From Pseudobdellovibrionaceae bacterium (GTDB taxonomy: Bacteria; Bdellovibrionota; Bdellovibrionia; Bdellovibrionales; Bdellovibrionaceae), in assembly GCA_013359135.1 (NCBI GenBank), contig JABWCN010000017.1, forward strand, positions 1 through 64,000: 64,000 nucleotides of DNA, in the 5' to 3' direction. The notes below the pieces were generated by a model that saw nothing but the letters and a program-made list of their open reading frames with translations, searched no databases and was not told the DNA's origin. Shown piece after piece: positions 26,004 to 36,035 of the stretch; positions within the stretch are counted from its first letter, which is position 1; each line of letters starts with the position of its first letter. The translations under genes were made by a program, and so were the position numbers.

Positions 26004-26930
26004 TTACCACATTACTTGATCAACATCGTAACCCCATTGAGATAGTGCATTTTTATACATCCCTTTTATGAATTGTTGTGCTTGATGTGGTTTTAACCCC
26101 AAAGCTGAGGCTGATCTTTGAGTTAATTCTTGCATAGAATTTTTATTTCCTGATTTAAGCTCTTTAACTGCAGCAAGAGCCTCCGAAAACTCAACACCAA
26201 AAACAGCTTGAATTGTCTTATTCATATCTTTAGTAGATACTTTACCTCTGACGGAGGCTGTGACTGCAAAAGAATTTAAAGCACTTGCAATGACTGTTGC
26301 TTTATCTTTTTTAAAACCATAATCTTTAACAAGTTTTTCAGCTCCCAGTTTGATTAACTTTTTATTAGATTCCGAATTAAGGGCAGCAAAATTAGTATCA
26401 GTGGCCTTAGATGCAACTTTATTATTAATTGCCTGTCCAAAATTTGATTCTAACATATTAGCATTATAAAGAACTCCATTTTTACCTAGCCAATAAGTAC
26501 CATTCCTGATGTCTTCCCAAAATAAACCTGTTGTGCCAACTCCAATATAATTTCCGCCGACCCAGCCAGCAAACTTCGAAACGTCAGAATAATATTTCAA
26601 ACGGCCAAGATCATCATAAACAGCTCCCATGCCACTAGAGTCAAACTCTACGAACCAAAGATCATCACTTTTATACCCATAACGATCGTAGTGTGGATCA
26701 TAGCTTACAGTAATTCTCTGTCCTGTCTTTTGATCGAAAGTACAACCTGGAGTTGCTTCGTAAGTTCTACAAATATCTCCATAGACAGTTTCATACGGAT
26801 AATATAGTACAGACGAAGATCCCCCACCACCTCCACCGCCACAGGCAGAAAAAGCAGCGACAATCAATGCCGTTATAGATAGCTTAGCTAAATTTCGCCA
26901 AGTCAATATCATGTTTAAATTTACTTTCAT
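26004..26930 (-). CDS. lipoprotein with poly-glycine linker, function unknown
   Basis: A 308-residue protein with a clear lipoprotein signal: hydrophobic core ITALIVAAFSAC, then the lipidated Cys and a run of seven Gly and three Ser as a flexible tether. The next 100 residues are rich in Tyr, Gly and Asp (a small beta domain, with Cys residues in DICRTYEATPGCTF that could pair). The last 140 are helical. A strong AAGGGGGAA ribosome-binding site precedes the ATG. It is the last gene of the leftward exported-protein block, 71 bases after the subtilase gene. No family recognised. Confidence 0.7.
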   Translation of the reverse strand: MKVNLNMILTWRNLAKLSITALIVAAFSACGGGGGGGSSSVLYYPYETVYGDICRTYEATPGCTFDQKTGQRITVSYDPHYDRYGYKSDDLWFVEFDSSGMGAVYDDLGRLKYYSDVSKFAGWVGGNYIGVGTTGLFWEDIRNGTYWLGKNGVLYNANMLESNFGQAINNKVASKATDTNFAALNSESNKKLIKLGAEKLVKDYGFKKDKATVIASALNSFAVTASVRGKVSTKDMNKTIQAVFGVEFSEALAAVKELKSGNKNSMQELTQRSASALGLKPHQAQQFIKGMYKNALSQWGYDVDQVMW

Positions 26931-27001
26931 AGTTCCCCCTTATTGATGTTGTTTTGGACTCATTTCATTTTTTACTACTTATTGAGTCTGTGAATCTGAA
27001 A

Positions 27002-30000
27002 CTAAAATCTGAGTGGTAAACGTAAGATTTGATCACCACAAAAATAATCAAAGGCGTATCCCTGCTCACCCATGAAAACAGGAGTGTTAAGAGCCCTACA
27101 ACCAGAGTTTTTCCTACTCTCGAACCTGAGTTTAGCTGGTGTCACTAACTCTACAATAACTTCCTGCCCCTTACTTTTTTCTTGATGTGCAAAAACAGGG
27201 ACAACTATTTTGACACCACGATTGATTTCACTATTTTCAGTTGTGAATAAAGCTGGCAGTTTTTGTTGCTTATTTTTTGTATCTTGTAATGTTATTGGTA
27301 GATAAACACTTGTTAAAAAATCATCTGGATAAAAAGTAAATCTCTCTAAACTCGTCGACACCATCTTATTAGAAAGAAAATCATGAAACTGAATCTCAGT
27401 GTTAGTTAACACAAAAGAGCCTGCTCTGTGTTGCCCCAGAAAAGAAGCTCTTACTAAAAGTGCAGAATCAAATAATGGATTTATTGGTTTCAACACACGG
27501 TCGTAATACTGATTACCCTGAGAGTAAAAATAGGTTACGCGTTGTTCTCTTTGTCCATTTTCATTGAACCAGTAAGTTCCTTGAAACTCTTCTTTGTTAA
27601 GATCCAAATTTAAAATTTTATCAACACGTGTTTCTATAAGGTTTCTGTACTTATAATCGTTGGAAAAACTTTTCAATTCTTCAAAATGAGTTATTATTCC
27701 ATTAGTAACTTCAGCTCTGGCAAAATCATAAATATATGAAGGTTTAGATTCTGTTCCTGAATTTTTCGCCAAGATGACTGGAATGACACCCTCTTCTTTT
27801 TGCTTTAATGTAGGCTCTAAAATATCTATAATCTTAAACCCATTGACCTCATTTATCGATTGAAGCTGATTAAATTCGTCAAGGTAATAAAATCTGATTT
27901 CTGGAGTTTCAACACTTTGAGGATTCTCCCATAAATCTATCAAACTTTTTTTACTTACTGTTTTTTTTCCATAACCAACCCAACATGGTTTTTTTATTTC
28001 ATTTCTATTGTCAATGCCTTTTAAACTCATCCAGTAAATTTGAAAAGGCATAGGTGCTTTATCTCCAAGATATGTAAAGCTCTCTACTAAGTTAAAACTT
28101 TGATTGAATATAAAAAATTGTGTTTTACTTGCCTGCTCAGCAGAAGAATCTCCTTGATTCTCCGAGGAGTTATCATCTAAAAATCCTAGAATATAATGTG
28201 TTTGATTTTTTATAGGTAATCTTGTCAAAAATTGAGTCCTAAGACTTTCAACTTTTCCTTTAATTTGAATTTTTTGAGTTCCAATATTTACATAGTCCCC
28301 GTTTTCATTTTGGGTCAATAAACTCACTCTTAAATTATTTTTTTCCTGCTGAGTTAAAATATAATCTTTTTTAGTAGGTTGATTATCAAATGGTTCATCA
28401 ATTGGATTCCATTCAACTTGACCACTTGGAAAATCTTTAATCTTAAATTTTTGAATCCCTGGATAATTTAAACTTATGGACACAGGTACCAATAATTCAT
28501 ACTCTTGAATCCATACCTTTGTTTTTTGACCTTTTAAAAAAATACTGACTTCTAAGTCTAAATCGCCGGGAATTCTGGTATCTCTAGGGTTGTCATCATT
28601 GATTTCAATCTCAACATCTAAAGTGATTTCAGATTGTTCTGTAAAAGATCCATGTGTTGGCAATTTATGAATCTGTTTTATCTGTGGTCTGATGCCATTA
28701 GCTACTTGTCGAAATCGAGTCTTAATCTGAACATCAGACCAAGCAATACTTTGCCAAAAATTTTTAATCTTCAAAGGGAGATGTAAAGTTTTTTGTTTTA
28801 AATCAAAATCAACTGATGTTTTTTCTTTAACCACGGGTAGAATAAGAGGCCTAGCTTCGACTTTAAGAGCCTGACCATAATCAATATTTCCACCTAAAGT
28901 AAACTTTTTATAACTAAGATCTTCAGCGCGAATACTTTTTCCTTTTAGATGAGGAGCTCCCTCGATAATTCCTAAATTCTCTTTAGAAGATCGAGAGCCT
29001 AACATCAACCTAGGATAAATTTCATTCCTAGGAACACCTAAAGCTAGCATATCGGCAATAACACCTGTAACAAAAGGAGCTGCCTGAGAAGTACCTGAAA
29101 TAAACTCAAAACCCCATGTTTTCCTAAATCGAATAGGACGCTGATCTAACGGATAAGTGCTTAGAATATTTAAACCTGGCGCCGCCAAATCAACGCCGGA
29201 ACCATAGTTAGAAAAGTGACTAATAGCTCCATCAGGACCATGACTCGCTACACAGATAACACCTTCATAAGCACAAGGTCTTAGTAACGCTCTTGTCGAA
29301 TCATTTCCTGCAGCAGCAACAACAAAAATACCTCTTTTAATAGCAGACTCAACCATACTCTTAAGCAAAAACGAATCTCTTGTTGCTGGCCAACCAAGAG
29401 AAAAATTAATCACTTGAGCCTTAGATTTAATAGCATAGAGTAATCCACGCGCAATCATATCCCCCAAAGTTTTCTTAGGTAGTAAACTTTTAACTTCCAT
29501 AGAAGAAATACCTAATGGATCAGCAGAGAGTGGCTTAATAGGTTCAGAAGGACGTTTTCCAATCACTTGTACTGGTAAAATTTTAACTCTGGATGAAACA
29601 CCATTGACACCTTTAAAACTTTGACTCCATTTGGCAGCAATTATTCCAGCTACATGAGTTCCATGACCTTGATCATCAATAAAGTCGGGCCTTCCAAGAA
29701 TTCCAGCTTGATTAACACTACCTAAAATACTCCAACCAGAGCAATCTAATGGATAACCATTTCCATCAGCATCCACTTTAGGATTTTCTTTGGTCATATA
29801 TTTTTTTTCACATAAATCACGATCAGATTCATCTTCTACACATTTTGAAAAAGCTAGCAATTGCTCGCACTCTTTTTCATTCCTATAAATCACATCCTTT
29901 AAATTTGGGTGTTCTTTGTCAATTCCAGTATCTAAAACTGCAACTAACACCTTACTTTTTTCATCGACTTGTTTATTTATCAATGGACTATTTATGTCCT

Positions 30001-30454
30001 CAGAAGCAATTCCAGGTACCCTAAAATTCTGCACGGGATCTAGATCCAGAACTTGCTCAATGCCTCTATTTTTTATTCCCCACTGAAGATCTGTAAAATC
30101 TGCATCGGTAAGATGAACATCCATCTCATAATCGTCGACAACTAGTGGCCACTGATGGAGAGTGATACTTTTTTCTAACTCTAGTAGTTGTTGTATATTC
30201 TTAAACTCTACCACCCAAGAAAATGACAAGTCTGCCATTCCTAAGCTTGCAAGAATATTCTTTTCTGAAGGTGTCCATAAGTCTTTAATAACTTTAATTT
30301 TTCTTTTTAATAAAATTTTTTTTAGATAAAGTGGTGAAAAAGATTTTGCGTTTTTTAGAGTTACGACACCTTTCACTCCTATAGATTCTGTTTTCGCTGC
30401 TTCTAAAAAAGAACAACTTAGCAACAATAAGATTATCCAAGTTAAAGTTTTCAT
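27002..30454 (-). CDS. large exported subtilisin-family (S8) serine protease
   Basis: This is an 1150-residue exported peptidase. The N-terminus (MKTLTWIILLLLSCSFLEAA) is a signal peptide that could also be read as a lipobox (LLSC). After a propeptide-like region, the catalytic triad is present: Asp175 (VLDTGID), His264 (GHGTHVAG) and Ser456 (SGTSQAAPF), with the oxyanion Asn in AAAGND. The following 650 residues form beta-rich domains without a family I can name. Its start overlaps the stop of the upstream 1138-residue gene by four bases, so the two are made together. It may process partners in this block or degrade external protein. Confidence 0.88.
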   Translation of the reverse strand: MKTLTWIILLLLSCSFLEAAKTESIGVKGVVTLKNAKSFSPLYLKKILLKRKIKVIKDLWTPSEKNILASLGMADLSFSWVVEFKNIQQLLELEKSITLHQWPLVVDDYEMDVHLTDADFTDLQWGIKNRGIEQVLDLDPVQNFRVPGIASEDINSPLINKQVDEKSKVLVAVLDTGIDKEHPNLKDVIYRNEKECEQLLAFSKCVEDESDRDLCEKKYMTKENPKVDADGNGYPLDCSGWSILGSVNQAGILGRPDFIDDQGHGTHVAGIIAAKWSQSFKGVNGVSSRVKILPVQVIGKRPSEPIKPLSADPLGISSMEVKSLLPKKTLGDMIARGLLYAIKSKAQVINFSLGWPATRDSFLLKSMVESAIKRGIFVVAAAGNDSTRALLRPCAYEGVICVASHGPDGAISHFSNYGSGVDLAAPGLNILSTYPLDQRPIRFRKTWGFEFISGTSQAAPFVTGVIADMLALGVPRNEIYPRLMLGSRSSKENLGIIEGAPHLKGKSIRAEDLSYKKFTLGGNIDYGQALKVEARPLILPVVKEKTSVDFDLKQKTLHLPLKIKNFWQSIAWSDVQIKTRFRQVANGIRPQIKQIHKLPTHGSFTEQSEITLDVEIEINDDNPRDTRIPGDLDLEVSIFLKGQKTKVWIQEYELLVPVSISLNYPGIQKFKIKDFPSGQVEWNPIDEPFDNQPTKKDYILTQQEKNNLRVSLLTQNENGDYVNIGTQKIQIKGKVESLRTQFLTRLPIKNQTHYILGFLDDNSSENQGDSSAEQASKTQFFIFNQSFNLVESFTYLGDKAPMPFQIYWMSLKGIDNRNEIKKPCWVGYGKKTVSKKSLIDLWENPQSVETPEIRFYYLDEFNQLQSINEVNGFKIIDILEPTLKQKEEGVIPVILAKNSGTESKPSYIYDFARAEVTNGIITHFEELKSFSNDYKYRNLIETRVDKILNLDLNKEEFQGTYWFNENGQREQRVTYFYSQGNQYYDRVLKPINPLFDSALLVRASFLGQHRAGSFVLTNTEIQFHDFLSNKMVSTSLERFTFYPDDFLTSVYLPITLQDTKNKQQKLPALFTTENSEINRGVKIVVPVFAHQEKSKGQEVIVELVTPAKLRFESRKNSGCRALNTPVFMGEQGYAFDYFCGDQILRLPLRF

Positions 30455-33400
30455 CGGAAACTCCCTTCAGATCTATCTAACTCGATTGGGGAAATACCGG
30501 TTCTTGTAGCAAACATTTGAATAAGCCCATTCGCATAATCGATATTCGTTGTTGGATCACCCAATGTATTCGAAAAATACTGAATATCACCATCTTCATC
30601 GCCATTGCGAAATCCATTAATCCGAACTAAATAAATGTAATTTTCCTCACCTAAATACTTCATCAATTGTGCAACCGGTATCTTCTCATCTAATAGAAAA
30701 ATAACTTCTGACAACCATTGAATTTGTTGTTTTTTATCTTTTGGAAACTTAGCTGATAGTTTCAATAATTTTTGTATCCAAGGAGTCAAGCACTCGTAGT
30801 AATTTCCATTGAGCCAAAAACCTGAATTAACCGAAAGACCTTCTCCATTTGTCTGACTTTTAAGATAATCAAGGCACTCTTGATTAAATTGATACCAACC
30901 AACTTGGTAACTGCCATCTCCCAAGATGGTCATAACTTGATTGAATAACTCTTTTTCGCTAAGATTTACTTTGCCTCCTAATGAGGTAGATAGTTTTCTA
31001 AATAAACTACCTACAAAGACTTTATTCTGTTCAATCTCATTGTGTTCAGAAGGCTGAACCATTAAGTCGGTTATTTTTTTTAACGCTCCAGGAAGTAATG
31101 ACAGTTGAGCCGTGATACGATAAAAATCTATTTTCTTTACTTGATGAAAATTTTCTCGTTCAAGTAATCTATAACTTGCAAGTTTGGTAGTACTTATTTT
31201 TTTTTCAATTTCATCAAGAATATTAAAAAAACTATCTCTTGAAATATTCCAACCACCCCAGACATGTTGCAACAAGGAAATACTTGGGAAAGTTTTCTTT
31301 TGAGTTGTAGTTAAGTCTCCTTCTGTATTTACTATCTTCCAAAAAGAACGACCATATGGAGTATTTGCTGGATTAGGGTTCAATGCAGGATTCAATTGCC
31401 AATTCAAGTTAGATTTTTTGTTAATAATTGATTGCAAAATGTCAATTCCAAAACCTAAGAAGTCATAACCAACCAGCTGCCCTCTTTTTGCTGAATATAA
31501 AGTAACCTCTTCATCTTTAGGATCAAGTTCAGGAGCCAAAGGAGATGCAGGATACCTTAACTTTAATAAATGATCCTCTTTCATGCCTATAACTTTCATC
31601 CATAAAAGTTTGGTTCTTAATTCTTGATTTTTAATTTTATGATCGATAGAAAATTTTTGATATTTAAACTTTTCATACAACAATTCCTTTGAATTATTTT
31701 GAAAAAGCTTAAGTAAAACTGGCTGTAAATCTTTTTTTATTTCTTCATTTTTTTTAACAAACTCATTTGTCGTTTGTTCTTGGTCAATATTTTCTTGTAA
31801 AGAAGGATCATAGTTTATAATAAAAGCATCTGTTGAAAGGTCTGTTAGCTGAGTTTGTGATCTGATTTTAAGCAGATTGATAAAGTAATTCACATCAAAG
31901 TTCAGTCCATAAACAGAAGATTTTTGTTTACGAACATAAATCTGTAAACCATTTTTAGTTTTTGAAATGCTTGTTTGTCTGAGAATAATTCTGGAAGCAT
32001 CACCACCCAAATTCACTGAACTCATAAAGTTCATCGGAGACATTCCTAAAATGACATCAAGTGAAGATGATAATTGTGAGTAAATTCCAGCTGTAATTGA
32101 ATCAGTGATAGTAAAAACCTCTCCCTCTCTTAAATCTAGGAGAAATTTATCCAGTGGCTCTGTAGACTTATTGTTCTCATCAACAATAGCCTCACTACTT
32201 TCAAGCACTTTAGATATATTTTTCATGAATTGAGGAATAATTAAATTTTTCCAGCTTTCCCTATCGCCCTCGCTCATTGATAAGATAGGACGCACATGGG
32301 TGTAATCACGAAGTAAGTTCAAGTTGGCACCAGCAAAAGGTCTTAAATTGTTAAGTCCATCCACACTCATAAAATAGCCTAAAGATCCTGAAATACTTAA
32401 GTTATCAATAAGCTGAACTGGAGCTGTGCTATCATAGTAAGTACCCGTAGAAACATGTCTTGTTGCTGATACATTAAATCCCGCAACAGGACCGCCCCAA
32501 GACTCAACTTTTTGATATAAAGGCTCCCAGGGTTTATCTTTAATATGTTGTTTAACTTGATTTTGAATGTCTATGACCCTTTGCTTTGCCAGAGACTGAG
32601 TTGATAGAACTTGTAAATGCTTAGAAATCTCACTTAACCCTGTAGACAAAATTGTTGTGATCCCTCTGATTTTGAAATATCTAAAAATATCTGCTTCAGA
32701 AAATGGAGAATCAGGATCTCCATGGGAGAATCTTTGTGGAAATGGAGGAATAAACTCAATACTTACCTTTCCATTGATAATATGACCTTCTGGAGAGTTA
32801 TAATTAAGATTTGGAATATTTTGCAGTTGAGGAAAAGATAAATTAAAAAGTTCGAATAGGTTTTTACTTCGATAAAGTAATTTTATCCACACTAAATTTT
32901 CTATCTCTTTTGGCAATAAAGCATTTTGAACTATTTCTAAGTAATCTTTTGGTGTCCAATTTTGCATACGCCTTAACAACCATCTTACATCTTCATAGGT
33001 TGTAGCGCCAAAAGCTCCACCAAATGGATGACTTAAAACAACATGTCCTGACAAAACACTTCCTATTTTTGGTGTGAAACGATTCACACTTTCTGGTAAA
33101 TCAACCAATACATAAGGAATAATTAAAGATCTAAAGGCTCGAGTTTTTGAAAAAAGCTCTAAAATAGGAACTAATTCAGGATTATTAGGATTAGGCGTGG
33201 TACCCCAATGTAGATCATAATACTCTGAAGAAGGCGTTTCTAAAATACAATCTGCCAGTGTCAGCGAATGATTTTTCCTATCATTTTCTGTTATCCATGG
33301 AGTATCATCCACATCAATAGTCATTCCACTTTGCATATTTTTAAGAAAAGAGTCTTTTGTTTCTTCATTTTTAAAGAACAGTTTAAAATTTTGATATTGC

Positions 33401-33867
33401 CTTAAGGCTGGAACATAAAATCCCAATTTTCTGAGAAGAGCTGCTCTCATCATAAAAGAATGAGAATAGCGACTTAATGACAATCGATAAAAATTTTGTG
33501 AATTGGCACGCGACTGAACTCTTACTGTGACAGTTAAAAGTTCATTAATTACAGCCTCGACATCTTGAAAATTAGCTCCTACTTCTGGTGCAGGAAATGA
33601 CTTTATAAAACTATCACTCACTGCATAATTTTGATTTTGCCAAAATTTATTTTCCTTTGGATTCAATAAGCTTAAATCGATTTGCTTATCTTTTACTAAC
33701 TGGCTTGCTTCTGCTGGATCTAAAATTCTATTTTGAAAGATTAAATCAGATGATGGTTTTTTTATGCTATTAATAGGTATACTAACACTTTGCGAGCTAG
33801 CAATGGAAGCTGCCAATACAAAAAAATAAAAAAATAGCCAAACTAATAACTTCAACTTTGCCCCCAT
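30451..33867 (-). CDS. very large exported protein, function unknown
   Basis: From the ATG at 33867 the protein has 1138 residues and begins with a signal peptide (LLVWLFFYFFVLAASIASS). The rest is a mix of helical and beta segments with no repeats, membrane helices or catalytic motif that I recognise. No ribosome-binding site is visible. An alternative GTG start six codons upstream falls inside a perfect inverted repeat that abuts the start. It is coupled by an ATGA overlap to the subtilase gene downstream and lies 141 bases after a barrel-like gene. The context suggests an envelope or secreted role. Confidence 0.65.
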   Translation of the reverse strand: MGAKLKLLVWLFFYFFVLAASIASSQSVSIPINSIKKPSSDLIFQNRILDPAEASQLVKDKQIDLSLLNPKENKFWQNQNYAVSDSFIKSFPAPEVGANFQDVEAVINELLTVTVRVQSRANSQNFYRLSLSRYSHSFMMRAALLRKLGFYVPALRQYQNFKLFFKNEETKDSFLKNMQSGMTIDVDDTPWITENDRKNHSLTLADCILETPSSEYYDLHWGTTPNPNNPELVPILELFSKTRAFRSLIIPYVLVDLPESVNRFTPKIGSVLSGHVVLSHPFGGAFGATTYEDVRWLLRRMQNWTPKDYLEIVQNALLPKEIENLVWIKLLYRSKNLFELFNLSFPQLQNIPNLNYNSPEGHIINGKVSIEFIPPFPQRFSHGDPDSPFSEADIFRYFKIRGITTILSTGLSEISKHLQVLSTQSLAKQRVIDIQNQVKQHIKDKPWEPLYQKVESWGGPVAGFNVSATRHVSTGTYYDSTAPVQLIDNLSISGSLGYFMSVDGLNNLRPFAGANLNLLRDYTHVRPILSMSEGDRESWKNLIIPQFMKNISKVLESSEAIVDENNKSTEPLDKFLLDLREGEVFTITDSITAGIYSQLSSSLDVILGMSPMNFMSSVNLGGDASRIILRQTSISKTKNGLQIYVRKQKSSVYGLNFDVNYFINLLKIRSQTQLTDLSTDAFIINYDPSLQENIDQEQTTNEFVKKNEEIKKDLQPVLLKLFQNNSKELLYEKFKYQKFSIDHKIKNQELRTKLLWMKVIGMKEDHLLKLRYPASPLAPELDPKDEEVTLYSAKRGQLVGYDFLGFGIDILQSIINKKSNLNWQLNPALNPNPANTPYGRSFWKIVNTEGDLTTTQKKTFPSISLLQHVWGGWNISRDSFFNILDEIEKKISTTKLASYRLLERENFHQVKKIDFYRITAQLSLLPGALKKITDLMVQPSEHNEIEQNKVFVGSLFRKLSTSLGGKVNLSEKELFNQVMTILGDGSYQVGWYQFNQECLDYLKSQTNGEGLSVNSGFWLNGNYYECLTPWIQKLLKLSAKFPKDKKQQIQWLSEVIFLLDEKIPVAQLMKYLGEENYIYLVRINGFRNGDEDGDIQYFSNTLGDPTTNIDYANGLIQMFATRTGISPIELDRSEGSFR

Positions 33868-33871
33868 GGTC

Positions 33872-33898
33872 AAAATGACACTCACTTTGTGTCATTTT
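33872..33898. promoter_or_regulatory. perfect 10-base inverted repeat at the start of the large exported protein gene
   Basis: AAAATGACAC and its exact complement GTGTCATTTT flank a seven-base loop, and the element ends five bases before the chosen ATG. In the mRNA it would form a stem over the place where a ribosome-binding site should be. In DNA it could be a repressor site. Confidence 0.6.
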
Positions 33899-34008
33899 TC
33901 TCTGGGAACTAGAGAAGCAATCAATGAGCCAAACTTTTTAAAACTAATTTTCTAAGTCCGCCAATGCATTTAAAAATTTAACAAAAAATTATAGAAGCAT
34001 TGCGAAAA

Positions 34009-35979
34009 TTAAAACTTAATACCAAGACCAACGGTTGCATAAAATGTATTTAGCTCCGCTTTTTTATTGAGCACTTTATCGATGAATGCATATCGCTTCA
34101 ATCCAAAACCGGCTTCACCAAAAATACTTTTACTCCAAAGCATTTGTCCATGAAAGTTAACACTTAATGGAGAATTAAGAGTTACATTGGAATTCATTGA
34201 ATTAAAATAATAAATCACTTCCATGTCTACCCATTTTGGATATCGCATAAAAGGAAACCAATTTAAAAAATCATCAAAAACTCTTGGCATTGATCTGGCC
34301 CAAAACCATCCTCCACCTAACATTGGAGACTTAAAATCACCAAATTTAATATCTTGGTATGACATAAGTACTCCTGAAGTTTCGTCACGTGTCCAAACTC
34401 CGGGAGTAAAGCGATACTTTAAATCTAAAGTCGTTACAGAAAGTGCTTCGCTGTCAGTTGAGGAAATATTCAACTTATTTAAGGAGTTAAAATATTTCCC
34501 TGCAAAACCCCAACGCTGAAAAGAAAGTGAATTTTCACCTAAAAGCTTTTCAAACCAACGAGTGTAAAGAATCTCACCCATAATTACTTGTCCTGAATTA
34601 GAAACCACGCCAGTAAATCTTGCAGATAATTCATTGGCATAGGATCTATAGAGTTCAAAAAATGAACTGTATTTTTTCCCTTCGTACTGTACATTCAAAT
34701 AACTTTTATTGATCTCGCCTTTTTTTTCAGACTTAAAATTCCAAATAAAAAAACTAGAATTTTTATCTTCCTGAATAACCGAATTCTCTTCTGAAGACAC
34801 CTGACTAGCTTTCCGTTTAAATCCTTTTAAGTTAACCGAAGATAAATATGTGGCGGAAGGTGTATTATTATGTAAAAAAACTCTAGAATAGGCCTTTGGA
34901 ATTTCCGTCGTGTTTATTTTTTGCTTAAAAATGCCACCACCTACACCTGGAAAGTGAATCGCTGGTGTTGCCAATGGAACTTCAAGTTGCCAAAACTCCC
35001 TCTCCTCTTTTATTGTTGGCTCAAATCCCAAGAGCTTTGTAAAAAAAGAGTATTCTTCTTTATTAATAACACTTGTTGACTCTATAGGCTTAATTCCAAA
35101 ACCAATCACTTTTAGTTTGTCATTCGATACTTGAACTACGTCAACTAAGTTCAACTTATTTGGTTCTGTTATAAACTCGTAACTTTCACCTGTCTTCAAG
35201 TCAGCATAAAAACTAAACACAATTCCTGGGGAAACATTCACTTCACCTTTTAATGATGCCTCTTCATTTTTAACCAAAACTCTGGGTGGAGAAACTAACT
35301 TTGAAAAAACCAATTTATTATTTTTAACAATACTACGTGCAGAACAATAACGAGATGAGGCTTTACGATTTTTTTCAGAAAGACAGATTCTAAAAGCTTG
35401 TCCAAACAGTCTCTGAGCTTTCTTAAAACTACTATCCTCTATTAACATAAAATCAGTACGGCTCGGAGAAATATCAGAAACTTTAGTATCGGAGGTACTT
35501 ACATAGTTTATCTTTTCTTTTTCCCACTTTTTAATTTCGTCAATTGTTACTTTTTTACTCCATATCACTTCACCTGTCTTACTAATAAATTCAATCATGG
35601 GAACATTGAAAAGTCCTTTGGGCCACTTAAGAGCAAGAGCTAGATTAGCAGATTGAAACTTTGAATTTTTAATATTCCATCGATTCAAAGGGCCAATATC
35701 AATTTGTACAAACTTTTTATTTAAGAACGTATTACCAATTCTCAGCGTAGCACCTTCATCTGAAGATAAATCATAATCAAAAACTTGTTCGGGAAAAAGG
35801 ACTCCTTCACCTGGCTCAAAATAAGTTGGTTTCGAATATTCGGGATTTGGTTTCATTTGTGGGAAATTTTTTAATTTCACTGTCTGATTCACTGCAGAGA
35901 CAGAGATCTCATTATTTTGAGCTAATAAAAAAGAATTTGAAAAAAAAGCTAAAACTAATACAGAAAAAAAATTAAACAT
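34009..35979 (-). CDS. exported beta-rich protein, probably with a C-terminal outer-membrane barrel
   Basis: The 656-residue protein has a signal peptide (FFSVLVLAFFSNSFLLA) and a first half of soluble beta-rich sequence. The C-terminal third consists of alternating strands ending NTFYATVGLGIKF, with the terminal Phe of outer-membrane barrels. AAGGA lies eight bases before the ATG. It stands first in the leftward block with the 1138-residue protein, subtilase and lipoprotein, although a 141-base gap with an inverted repeat follows it. No named family recognised; a secretion or adhesion role would be a guess. Confidence 0.65.
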   Translation of the reverse strand: MFNFFSVLVLAFFSNSFLLAQNNEISVSAVNQTVKLKNFPQMKPNPEYSKPTYFEPGEGVLFPEQVFDYDLSSDEGATLRIGNTFLNKKFVQIDIGPLNRWNIKNSKFQSANLALALKWPKGLFNVPMIEFISKTGEVIWSKKVTIDEIKKWEKEKINYVSTSDTKVSDISPSRTDFMLIEDSSFKKAQRLFGQAFRICLSEKNRKASSRYCSARSIVKNNKLVFSKLVSPPRVLVKNEEASLKGEVNVSPGIVFSFYADLKTGESYEFITEPNKLNLVDVVQVSNDKLKVIGFGIKPIESTSVINKEEYSFFTKLLGFEPTIKEEREFWQLEVPLATPAIHFPGVGGGIFKQKINTTEIPKAYSRVFLHNNTPSATYLSSVNLKGFKRKASQVSSEENSVIQEDKNSSFFIWNFKSEKKGEINKSYLNVQYEGKKYSSFFELYRSYANELSARFTGVVSNSGQVIMGEILYTRWFEKLLGENSLSFQRWGFAGKYFNSLNKLNISSTDSEALSVTTLDLKYRFTPGVWTRDETSGVLMSYQDIKFGDFKSPMLGGGWFWARSMPRVFDDFLNWFPFMRYPKWVDMEVIYYFNSMNSNVTLNSPLSVNFHGQMLWSKSIFGEAGFGLKRYAFIDKVLNKKAELNTFYATVGLGIKF

Positions 35980-36035
35980 TTAATATTCCTTCAACTTGAT
36001 GTATGTGACTGTATCTTACAAAGAAAGTGTGAATA

